Below, piece by piece: positions 1 through 12,053 of a stretch of 64,000 nucleotides of DNA (the first letter of the stretch is position 1; each line of letters starts with the position of its first letter). The DNA comes from Lingula anatina (Eukaryota; Brachiopoda; Lingulata; Lingulida; Lingulidae). The stretch lies in NCBI RefSeq assembly GCF_001039355.2, contig NW_019775236.1, positions 380,130-444,129 of the forward strand, given 5' to 3'. The position numbers and the translations under genes were made by a program. A model generated the notes under the pieces. The model was not told the origin of the DNA and ran no database searches. It worked only from the letters and a program-made list of their open reading frames with translations.

Positions 1-1486
1 ATGTATAACAGAACAACCAAAATTGCTGAATAGGAAGCTTTTTTGCACCATTTCAAAGCAAAAGTATGTAACCAGACATTCACCAAAGTGAACATCTAGG
101 AAGGGGTGGGTGTGGGAGAGGGATGGATTTGGGGAGAATTTTTTAGTCTGCACAAATCATGGAATAACTCATTTGTGATAAAATTAGCAAGTTTGCTGGG
201 AAACAGCCAAAGGTAACACTAAACATTATAGTAATTTTAAATTGAAAAAATATCGACCCATTTCTGTTGCATCAATCTCCAGTTTAATTCCAAATAAAAA
301 CAACAGTTTATATTACAGACTGCAGCATATTGGGTGACAGGTTTATGTCTACATTTACAACAAACTACCTTAAAAACAGGAAAAGTGGGCTTTGTCAGGT
401 TCAATTTGTCATGACTTTGGATCAAGTTTAACCAATCTGCTTGGGATTACAACCCAATTGAGTCAGCCATCTGCAGTAATAAGCATGCTGCAACATCAAG
501 GTAGATTGATCCCAGTGTGGAAAAGGGGCACTGAAGCAAGGCAGGGAAGGGGGTAAGAGGAAGTGACTAGATAAACACATTGATGTGTAACCTAACTGAC
601 CATTAACAGAGGCAATGTATGGCTGAACCAGGTACCGAAAGTGATGGGATTAAGGCCCATCAACTCATCACCCTATGGGACCACACACTAGTAACCTTCT
701 ACATGGGAATGTATGGGCCTAGTGCTCAATGCCATTCAAAACTGGATCAAAGTGCCAACTTAAACACCAGTCCTGCAACGACCAATCACAACAAAATGCT
801 CACTGCAATGTAAACATTGTTTTTTCTCTATTTCTTACAAAATAATCAAAGTTGTTGCACTTGCCCCCACAAAACTGATCAAATCTCTCCTAATATCTCG
901 ATGCTCTATCGAGAAATCAGAGAAATATACCTCTTTTACGTAATGGTACTTTGTGATGTACTATTCTTACCATTGACAAAATACGATGCGACTGGTTATT
1001 TGGGTAACTGCAAATGTTTCATTCTGGTTTGTGTTTCATGCTTATCATATTCCTTTACCATTCTGTAGCCAAGTAGACAAAGTGCTAGTCAGTGCATATT
1101 GGCAAAAAAATTGAAAAATTAGACTCCAAAAGCAACTGAGTGCATCCAAAAGATTAGCGAGTGCAGACTCTGTTGTAGTGTCTGTGAACCTTAAATTTAT
1201 GTGGTAAATTGATAATAATATATTGTTCTACCAAACTGTTATCTGAACTAGAAATTCATTATCATTATTATCATTATAATAATATATATTGGCATATACA
1301 TGTATATAGGTATCCAGACCGTAAAAACTGTTCAATTATTGCCATGTACAGTGCAAGAGAACTAAAATACAATATAACATGAACAACTGACCACAGCAAA
1401 TTGTATGTATATTATCTGGTATCAAGTGAATGTACTGCAAAACAAAGGTATGTCAAAACCTCATTTAACATGTAGTTCCTTACGTG

Positions 1487-1886
1487 AAAAGGATGACAAC
1501 TCTTAATTTGGAGGGAAAAGTGCCATAAAACTGATTTTCCTGTAGTAAATGACAATTTTCCCATACTTTCCAATGGTTAATGAAGTGGTTCCAACATTCA
1601 AACTTAGTCAATTGTTTTTTTTTTCCAGTAGTTTTTTTTTCTGTAATAATCTCTTAAGAGATAAAAACATCTTCTGTAATAAGCAGTAATAATATCTTAA
1701 GAGATTATTACGGAGGGAAGCCATCTTTGATGGTCCACATGGACCAATGGCAAGCACAAATTCCAGAATAATTTCGATAACTGACATTTTGGTGGTATAA
1801 TGGAATTTATTTTATTTGTACGTGTTGTTAACAATGTATTTAGTGAGGAATTTTAAGTCTCATATGAACAGTTGTTATCCGTTTAA
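1487..1886. mobile_element. MITE copy A, TTAA/piggyBac-like, degraded
   Basis: This stretch matches the better-preserved element at 34,285-34,626. Shared blocks include the ends (GGATGACAACT at the left, AGTTGTTATCC-type at the right), an internal short palindrome around TAATAATCT..AGATTATTA, and the block near the right end reading as CTCATATGAACAGTTGTTAT. The left end has diverged and lacks a clean TTAA, so this looks like the older copy. It has no coding capacity. Confidence 0.65.
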
Positions 1887-2130
1887 GTTTATGAAAAAAT
1901 TTATCTGATCTAAGCTTTACCACCAGAGTTGGAGGGAGGGGGGAGGGGGAGCAATGAGAGGATGGTGATGAGAGGGCCTGAGTACACATGCGCAAGCACA
2001 TCTCATTTAAGACTAACCCATATTTTTATACGAAATAGAATGGCTGGGCTGCCTTGTCTCTCTGACTAAATTGTGACATATTTGTGATAGCTCTTACAAT
2101 CAGAAGAACATTTTAGAATAAAAAATTAAG

Positions 2131-2245
2131 TCTCTCTCTCTCTCTCTCTTCCTTCCCTCTCTCTCTCTCTCTCTCTCTCATACACACACACACACACACA
2201 AAGAGAGAGAGAGAGAGAGAGAGAAAAAGAAAGAAAGAGAGGGCA
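2131..2245. repeat. Compound microsatellite (CT)n-(CA)n-(GA)n
   Basis: A CT-rich run is followed by a short CA run and then a GA run. The CT and GA arms are mutually complementary, so the tract could fold into a hairpin with the CA part in the loop. Confidence 0.9.
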
Positions 2246-2503
2246 GTTCATATCTTGATATGACCTTGTATGACCTCATGACCCCAGAATAACCTTTAGC
2301 AATTGACAACCCCCCCCCCAAAAAAAAACCCAGTTACATCAATGTGTAGTAAAAGTTGGTCAACAGTCATTCTATTTTCTTGTTGACCCTTTTAATCATA
2401 TTATTTATACATGTTAGAGTTACCAGAGTTATTAACTATTAAAAAGAAAAAGAAATAATTTTTAGTAGCTGAGACAATTGAAAGCTTGATTTATTAAAAT
2501 TTT

Positions 2504-2504
2504 A

Positions 2505-2547
<43 letters not shown>

Positions 2548-2549
2548 AA
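2504..2549. repeat. (AAAT)n microsatellite
   Basis: About eleven tandem AAAT units are visible directly in the sequence. No other feature is associated with it. Confidence 0.9.
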
Positions 2550-5500
2550 TAATGTTAGAATTATCAACATTCATGAAAATGGAATACAGCAACTACTACA
2601 TGTAAATATAAAGCTGAAGACAAAAAACACCCTATTGTCTAAAAATCTATGGGTTTTATTAAATGTGTGGCAAGTGTTAAATAAAATGAGCAGATAAACT
2701 ATTTCCTTATGATAGCTCTAGAATGCTTCTAAAGGACATCTTTAAAAATTACCAGATCCAAATAAACAGCTATTGTAATTTTTCTTGTTTTTCAATGTTA
2801 CTGGTACATTGTACACATACTGTATTTCAGACTGTGTAGTGATTCAAAATCAATGCTCTTAATGTCAATTTAGAACAAAATTTGAAATTTTTCATGAAAC
2901 ATTTCTATTTGTTCTATTTTTTTCAAGATGGCTTTATGCTTAACAAAGATTAGAGATGCTCATTTTTGGACTCCACAGAATGAAAGTATCTTACTCCACA
3001 GTCTGCACTCTCTGCATCAAACCTTCTGTTGGAAATTGATTTTGGGTCTAGAAAACTAATAATCTGGTTATGGCTACGTAAATCAAATGTTCTTGTGCAA
3101 TCGTGTATAATCATATTGTCTCTAGCAATTACTAGTCAGAAAACAAGGCTAGGATTATAGTGTTTTTTTCTCAGAGTCATAGTCTACGAGTTCATTGATT
3201 CTCAATTACAACTATTTGTTCCTAAGACTTGTTTTTGTAATTGCACTGGCTGCAGCAGTGGGAATATACACTTGTACTAGGCCATAGTATATGTATATGT
3301 AGCCCCATTTGGTAGACCAGACCAGCTGAGGCAAATTTTCAAATTCAACCGATGGTATCGGTGAAATAAGTTTCCTCATAAGCTGAACACAATGGAAAAG
3401 AAATCAGAACTGGACACCATTAAATAAGCTGGACCACACTCCTTCCAGATATCTCGAAACATGCCACTGCACTACAACATACAGCCCCACATCTGTAAAG
3501 TATCTCTATTAAACCTTCCAGAAAAAAAGGTGAAATGCACCCTAACAACTATAATCTAACTAAACCACACGAAAAAAATGTTTGAACTACAAGAGAGGCA
3601 ATAAAGTACACAGAGCAGTCCTACTGCTGCCATCTGGTGGGAAGTATTGAATGAAAGCACACTATTTTATTGTAGAATTTCATCTTTTTGAAATTTATTT
3701 TTTATGAAACTGAAGAAATTTTAAGGACATATCAATTGATACTGAACAAAATTTTCAAATCAAAATGTCACTCTTACATGTTACTTTAGCTTATTATCAA
3801 GGAAGTTATAAATCCATCTAAAAAAACCTCTAAATTACCACACAAGCAACATTCCATCTGTACTTAATGGACCTCAGAAGCAAACATTATTCTTAGCACA
3901 GTTGTTCAGACATTTCAAAGTAGAAGCTAAATTCTCTCTCGTGATTTCTCTTTCCAACACAGGTGTGAACTAGCTAAACAAGTTTAGATTTCAACTCAAG
4001 TTGACAAAGCTTTTCTCGTTTTCCATCCCAAGTCTTAATCACTTCCCAGGAAGGTACAATTCCCATTCCGTCACCCGCCATAGCCATATGTTCTTTTGCA
4101 AAAATTATGGCCACCCCCTTTCTAAAAAATTCAACATGTTTCAGAACAAGACATCAAAGCTTCTTCAGCTATGAAATGACTGGTGAAAGTAGAATGAACA
4201 TATGTTACTGTGGATGTGTTGTTGAAATATGGTCACATTATTTACAAATTAGCCAGTTATAGAGACCAGTAAATGGTTGGAGAGAGTGAAACACTGCACC
4301 AAAAATCTAGTAAAATGGAGGAAGACAGATGATTCTGTGGTTGAAGTTTATCAAAGCAGAGGTAACTGAGCACTTAGAGGAGCTATGCCCTTTTCACACA
4401 AAGCTTTTAGTGTGAAATAGAACTAACTCACTTCATATATCAAAGAGAGAGGTGAGAAAGGACAGCAGGGAGGGGTTACATCTATTTCGAAAACTTACTG
4501 GTCAGAAAATATCAACAAACTTTTTCATTGGTTTCTTGTGGTTATTAGTGAAATGGCCATTTAGAAGGTGATAGGTACACATTTAAACTTTGAGGATCAT
4601 TTTATGTCAAGAATTATTTGATATATATTATTGTTCAATTGTGAATTTGTGAATGAATAAGAGATGCCCATGTCACAGAGTCTATGCATATGCATATCCA
4701 CAACAGTTTTAGATCTGATATTAGAATTCTATATTAATGAAGGAGCATCTTAAACTGGCTGGAATAACATACATATTTTCACAGCCACTGTCACAGGAAC
4801 AAGATCAGTCTTTGGTAAACAGCTTGATTTAGAGAAACAGGTGAGAATTTGGCAACCTCTATGAAAGGTTACACTTAAAAATGACAGCTATATTTATCCG
4901 AATCTTCAAAAAAAGCAGCTAATAAAAATAGCACTACATTTATAGAGTCTGCAAAACTGTTTCAGTCCTGCCTCAGTAGACATGTAATCTATCTTAATCT
5001 GTTTCAACAACAGGCAAATGCACCAATTTCTCAACAAACACACTTTAATCTTACTTACCACACTCTCTTTGTTTTCTATAATGGGCTGGAGACCACCATG
5101 CACTAGACTAGTAAAAGTCTTTGTCAACACCAACTCAAGAAATATTAACTTTATCACTATACTTTAGAAAGCAGTATCAAAAAGTTGGGCAAGTTAAATT
5201 GCTTCATGACAACCAGGACCTGTCAGGAATTATCTTGTAAAATTACACCCATTTTCTGCTCTTTTAGACCCTTTCCTGTTGGCTGCTGATGCGCAAAATG
5301 AGGTAGAAGCGACAAATTTATAAGTAATTATGCTGATATAAAGTTTCCCCCTTCTAGGGATCCTTCTTTACTACAAATAACAGCATTTTCAGCTTCAGGA
5401 GGTAGGTTTTCTGCTTGAGAGCTCAAATGTGAGATGACTGCATATCACCACAAAAAACCAAGCTCAGTGCTTCCTGTGGGACAGGTTATATGCTTGTCAC

Positions 5501-8500
5501 TCTAGTTTACTCTGTAAAAACACATCTTACTCAATGAAACACTGCAGAAAAAAAATCTTCCACCTTTCTAGTTAAAGCTGCTGCTGAATCACACAAAACT
5601 TGTTTGAATCGCCATAATTCTAGCTAAGTTTAGTACAGTGAAGCAACAAAGCCTTCAGGGCATGCCCATGACATGCAACTTCATCTCAAAACCAGTAAAT
5701 AGGATCGGTCAGCACAACAACTTCAAAGATAGATCAAACGCAGTGTGTGTTTTTTCTTGCTGGGTAAAACTGATGAGGCACAAATGCAAAAAAAGCATGC
5801 ACAAATGTGCATGAAATTTCCTCATGCAGGGGGTATTTCTGCGGAACAGGACCCAGGTGGGCCTCTGAGATGACAATGAAACTCAACAGAAGGAAAGTAC
5901 AAGCTTGTTTAAGAGTCTGATGATATAACACTGTCAAAAAGAACTCTAAACAATTTTTGCCCCCTCCCCCTCCTCCCTCCTCTATCCCTTGGCAATCACA
6001 AAAGCCTGGTCTTTGAATCTTTTAACCTTAAAGTTTTGACAAGAACTCCACAAAACATACCACAGGGTGAACTGACCAGACTCTGAGGTTGACAAACATG
6101 AAAGCAAGCAGGTAATCAAATACTTAAGAGATCTAAATAAAGCCACAGTGTTTCAATAAACAATGTTTTTTCCTTGGGGGGTAATGTATCAAAAGAGTCC
6201 TTATCAGTCACTCAGTGTTTAAGTGGCTGGTTTGGTAAACTCAAAATATCTCAACTCAAAACAAAATCAGGAAAAGCATTTAACTATGTATATAATGCCA
6301 AATTTTAGCCTTTCCACACCCTGTGCTTGTTCGTGGAGAATGTAATTCCAACAAAGGCTTCCACCTACTCTTCTAAATAAATCACCCTTTTTTCACTCTT
6401 AGCACTCAGAATGCTGATGGTCAATCAAATGAATTTGTTTATGAAGATTTTTTTTTTGTGTATCAAAAAATTTCCTACTTTTCTTTTTTCGTTTATTATC
6501 CCAAAAGAAAACAAAAATGTTGTGACAAAAGAAACATGTATATGCCAAATAAATATTTCTTCCTGCTTTTTTTTTCATTTTTCTAAAATGCATTTAACAG
6601 TTGATGTTTTGAGACAAAATCTTTCTCTTTATACGTGTTAATTTTAATAATTGTAATTGAAATAAAACACATAAGATTATGAATTTAATTATTAATACCT
6701 TCTAGTAAATCTTTTGATAAATATGGTATTTGCTACCTGTTTTTGTAGATTCAGAATCAAAAATTGAATAACCCAAAATTAAATTTATAACTTGAAAGTA
6801 ATTTTCATTAATTGAAATATAATCATATCCTAGGGCAAAAACAAGCCTGTTATCTGCCTTTCTGACTAAGACACAAGTTTTAAGCTAAATCAGATTGGTT
6901 GAAACAAATCCAGTGCTTTGACCAAATTAAGTTCCCACATGGGCATGGACTAAGAAAGGCAGTTTGCCTGAAGTTTTAAGTTTTTACTGAGAAAATTGAC
7001 AAGGCACCTTTCTATTAATTCCTTTGTTAAAAAGAAGCAAAGTTTTAAATGATATATACTGAACATAACTTTTTGTTTTTCAACAAAACTGATTGTTTTT
7101 CAAAAAAAAAAAAAAAAAAACAGTGTGAGTAGCTTTCAAAAATCTATTTTTTTTAAATATAATTTTTTATTTTACTCAGAAGCTCAAACACAAATATATG
7201 TTAGAAGCATAACATTTCATAGTATTAAATTAGACATTTACCAAAAGACCATATCGAAAAACAATATTCTATTGATACAAATGAATTCCTCATAGATTTT
7301 CAAGAAGAAGAAATGATGGATAAGAATATCCATTTACATCAAAAGAATTTTCGTAATAGTCGAAAAAACATTCATGTTAAAAGCTTAAAACATTTCCTAA
7401 ATAATCAGATTTAAAAAACTTTGAAGCAACTATTCAGTCATAAAAGTAAGATCTTGGTGATAAGTTAGTTATCAACAAGAATATAATCCAGTTACTAAAA
7501 CAGACAAGAAAATGGCTAACTAACAGCAGGTCCTACAATAAATAATACACAAAAGAAAGATAGCAATACCTAGTTAGTTTCATAAATCAAAACACAATTA
7601 CACACATTATTTTCTCCATCTTTGAAGCTCTCTTTCTTCCATTGTAAATGCAACTTTGGTTTGCAGATAAACCAAATAATCTCAGCTCATATCTTGGACT
7701 TATTCAATTCCTTTTGAGATAACAGCCAGTGTACCACACTGCCACAAGGAAGTTAATAACAGAAATGTTTCTTTTTTCACTATCTCCTTCTTCACTGCTG
7801 TTTAATGTCCACACCGTGCGTCACTACAGGGCAATACAACAATGTGGCACAGAAACATCACTGTTATCAGGTTTGGATTTACAGTAAAATCCACTGCAGT
7901 TTCCCAGAGAACTTCCCATCAAGTAATTTATGAAAACATTTTCTAGAAGAAATCTTTTTTTCTACAGGAACTGATGCTTCCTTTCTACATTAAAAAAGGG
8001 AATAAAGAAAATAGGTAAAAAAACAAACAAAAAATTGAGATTCTTACTAACTCTATTTCAGCAGAAAAAAAACTTAATCTACATTATGGCTTTTAGTTAC
8101 AAAAAATAAGATGGCACAACAGGCATTTTTGTCTAAAATTACAAAAACAATTTTGTGATTATTGACATCACAAAACTATTTTTGATACAATTTTTAATGA
8201 ATGAGAAGACTGTTAACCTTTAAAGAAAAGCTCTGAAAATATTTTCATATCAAAAACTATTTCAATGGGGAATATTGCACCAATATTTTAACCCTACTTC
8301 TTAAAGCCAATTATTTATATGCCTGGGTAACTACTGTTACTACAGAATGTTTTCTTCAAAACTCTCTGCCATATAGGCATTAAAACTTAAAGTTAGTTTT
8401 AATCAGATCTTAAAGGTGATCCCATTGAAGAAATTATATCTGGAAATATAGAACAGCAACCTATATCATGTTTTCTAAATATCTTACTGATCTTGAGTTA

Positions 8501-11412
8501 ACTAAGCTTTCAAGAGATAAATTAAAGGTTCAAATTGTCACATTAGAAGGAGTGTGATAAAAGGACCAAAACACAAGCACACTTCATCCATTTCATGTTT
8601 TCTTTAATCTTGTAAGTCTATCTTGTTTATTTTAGTATAATGGGCAAATATCTGCATCTTAAATGGTAGTACCCCACCCTTGGCTTAAAAGCTTTCACCA
8701 ATACCAAACATAAAGAGCAATAAAAGATGGCTTGTAATGCCACTTAAAACTTTTTCAATACAAAACCAATTGAAACACCCATTAGGATTTTTTCTCACCA
8801 CAAAACTATTCACTTCAGAGATGTGTAGTCACTTGAAGCCTTGAAATTTCTAGATCTGGAAATCCTCAAACCAGAATGAGCTCCTAGATTGTGGACTGCC
8901 AATTCCTGATTTGAAATGCCAACTCAACTTAGCAAGAAGTCTGAACATTTTTAAATTGGCTGTCTTTTAAAAAGAGCTGGTAATTTACCTGTCATTAGGA
9001 CTAGACTTAATATCAACCACATGGCCTTTATAATACCACTAAGATCTAGCAATTCTATAAAAGGGCACAGTGGAAAAGTTTAAAATACAAAATAATAATC
9101 ACAGAATTCATTTCACACTTTGATATATTCCTAAATGATCTACTTTTCAACAAGTTCATCTTTAAGAAAAATGCACCTTTCTACATTCTTATGAAAAAAA
9201 TGAAATAAAGAAAAGAAAAGAAAAGAAAAAATAGGTATTTTGATTAGATTTTATAACCAATGTTGGAAAAGGAAACATCAAAAAGAACTGTGCAGCCAAA
9301 ATTAAATTTAAACATAAAGACAGGATATTAAAATAACTTTGTTTTCCACTTTCCAAAGATCAGCATATCTGTTTACTTGCTCACTGGCCAGCTAATTTAC
9401 TCAATGACCCTTACATTCATTTCTGTGGCAGAGATCTGGGTTCGCCTAGAACAGCCAGGAAAATTAAAAAATATATCAAAACTGAATCCTGAAGTAAGAA
9501 CTACTGAAGCCGATTAAGAGTTATTTACTAGACCTTAAAAACAATTAAACTGAGGCCGATTTTTTCTTTTAACTAGGAGATGAAGCCATAATTTACATGT
9601 ACAGTACTCAATTCATGCCCCTTAATCCTTTTACAACCTAAGGCATCCTTTAAAACTTGATAACAGTCCATACAAATAAATAAGATAAATTCTAGAGATT
9701 CAGATAATATGATTATAACTCAAGACACCTAAAAAATTAAACCAAATTTTGACATAAAATGGTTAAAAATAAAAAGTTTCTAAAGTGTACTATGACAATA
9801 AAATCAAAAACTATGAAAATAAATACAAACAGTTTTATTTCTACCATATGCCTTGTGATGAATATTTTTATAATTTGATCCTCACGATCTGGGGGGAGGT
9901 AGGGCTCAGAATTTGAAAACAAAAAAAGTTACTGGTTTCTAAACTAATACTATCTGCATAAAGCTTTGGTCTTTTTTAGTTGAATGGACACGAAAGAAAC
10001 TATATACATGTACAGTGTAATTGTAAGATATGCTAATTGTGCAGAGAATAAATTCTATCATATATATATATTTTTTCAAAATCTTTTTGTGATGTTCTGT
10101 TATCCTACATCTAAATACTTCAGTCTAAATGCCACTGGTTACAGATTACATGTATGTCAAACATTTTCCTCTTGTCTATTCATATACTGATTTCTTTCCT
10201 AAACTAAAATTTAAAAGTTGAACCTGAAGAGATGATTTTGTTACCCAGGCTTACTATGAAACAAGTGGGGAGAAAAGAACAGAATAATTAGCTTACATGA
10301 AAAGCATATGCACATTGGAGAAGCAATGACCAAATGCATGTATCTTAAACATTCAATTTCATTAAAAGGCATTCACAGTTTCAAATTCTTGACCTCAGAC
10401 CTCATACAAGCAACTGAGCACTATGAGTAAAACCTTAGTAAACGGGAGATTTAGATCAGCTCCCCAGGAAATTCACATTGAACAACATGACATAATGTTG
10501 TCTCTATGAACTGCAGGGCTCATACAAATTACATCTAGAACAAATCACAGTAGGATACAAGTTGTTAACATTACAGTGTTTCTTAAATGCACTTCTCTTT
10601 TACAATTTGCCAGTCTATTAAGGATAGTTAAAAAAAGACCACTCTTTGTCAGAAACTGGATCCAAGCACAGAAAAGAAGACAATTTTAAATGTTTTTGGG
10701 TGAAAAACTTCAAAGCAACTAACATCCAATGTTTTAAACCATAAATTTTCCTTCCAAGCCATCACTGGCAATCTTCTGCCTTAATTCATTTAATTCTTAC
10801 ATACCCTAAAGGCCACTCATAGCTGAGAATTTACTGTTAGATTTCAGCCCTTGTGACTCAATAGTAGTGGTAGAGTAGTGGTCACACCTTAGATTATTGC
10901 ATTAAAAGGAGGAAAAGGTGGAGTAAGTGCCTATGATTCACTTGTTCTTCTGATACAGTCCCAGCCCTTTTTCATGGATTGGAATGGAGATTAGTCTCAG
11001 AAATTAACATGAAAATTCTGGAAATATTCAAACTAAATGCAGACTCCACGTTGGGTTTTGCTTTTTATCTGAAAAAAGCTCTGCAAATTTGGATGTTGTC
11101 TTAGAATTTTTGTTAGTAATTAGTTATTTGTACATGTGACCAGCATTCCACATCTATTTTTAACAGAAAATATCTCATGGAAAAATCACTTTTAATAAAT
11201 TTCATCAACAAATTATCAATATTATATGCAAAAATACATGTAGATACATGTGAGAAAAAATTAATTAACAATCATTTTGATCATATGTATAATTGACTTA
11301 TCATTTACTGCATTTATCATTATGTTTTATAAAAGCAATATGCAAAACTGGTCCACTGACCACTGACTTTACTTCATACAGTGTACCACCAACTATTCTG
11401 GCCAATAACCAA

Positions 11413-11765
11413 GGCTTCGTTCACATGCAATGTCTATTTTCTAAATTTTATTTTCTATTCGCGCTATCTTATGATCACGGTCTGTGCCCTTAACATCCCG
11501 CGGCGTAATTACTGGCAGCGCGAGCCAGTTACTATAATGGGCTTGGGCTTCATTCACATGCAATGTCTATTTTCTAAATTCTATTTTCTAATCGCGGTAT
11601 GTCTTATGATCACGGTCTGTGCCCTTAACATCCCGCGGCGTAAGTAACTGGCTCGCACTGCCAGTAATTACACGGCGGGATATTCAGGGCACAGACCGTG
11701 ATCATAAGACATACCGCGAATAGAAAATAGAATTTAGAAAATAGACATTGCATGTGAATGAAGCC
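11413..11765. mobile_element. Compound fold-back MITE with CAA target duplication
   Basis: The element starts GGCTTCGTTCACATGC and ends with the near-complement of it; CAA flanks both sides (11,410-11,412 and 11,766-11,768). Positions 11,546-11,765 form a complete fold-back unit with arms of about 100 bp around a short loop. Positions 11,413-11,545 are an extra left arm plus loop, with the loop in the opposite orientation. It has no coding capacity. It belongs with the elements at 20,044, 21,297 and 63,665, which have similar ends and also 3-bp duplications. Confidence 0.8.
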
Positions 11766-12053
11766 CAAGTATTATGGTTCTGACTGAGGAATGGTTGTCT
11801 CTATCCCTGGTTATCTTAGTGGCCAATGGCAGCCTAGATCATAACATTACCACCTCCTTGACTGTTTTATTGGCTAAAAAGTTTTTGTTTTGTCAATTTT
11901 GTTAAAACAATCTGGCAAAGTGAAGATTAATTTAGGCATATATATATATATACCTGTTGGCCTCCAGATATCTGGTAACTGTCACAAAGCAGACTTTTAA
12001 TTAAAAAAAGACACTTTTCTCCACCAAAGCTCATACCATAAATAACTACTTAC

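Larger units (their letters stand above)
1..12053. other. Long non-coding stretch downstream of the receptor kinase gene
   Basis: I find no supportable gene here. Open frames are short, AT-rich and lack family signatures or good splice borders. The stretch probably holds the final intron(s), last coding exon and 3' untranslated region of the minus-strand receptor kinase, whose coding sequence is still open at 12,054. I looked on the minus strand for the expected end of the kinase C-lobe (a Cys-Trp pair followed by Arg-Pro) with a phase-2 acceptor and did not find a convincing match. Recognisable contents are a TTAA-type MITE copy near 1,487-1,886, microsatellites near 2,131 and 2,504, an A-tract near 7,103 and a fold-back element at 11,413-11,765. 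Confidence 0.6.

Noticed and set aside
3940-3985. Minus-strand LCWKEKSRERI and a stop, considered as the kinase C-lobe end because of Cys-Trp
   Set aside because: The acceptor phase is wrong, a stop follows at once and the conserved residues around Cys-Trp are missing.
10930-11010. Minus-strand segment reading LISIPIHEKGLGLYQKNK and a stop, considered as the missing last receptor kinase exon
   Set aside because: No good acceptor in the needed phase and no Cys-Trp or Arg-Pro signature of the kinase C-lobe end.
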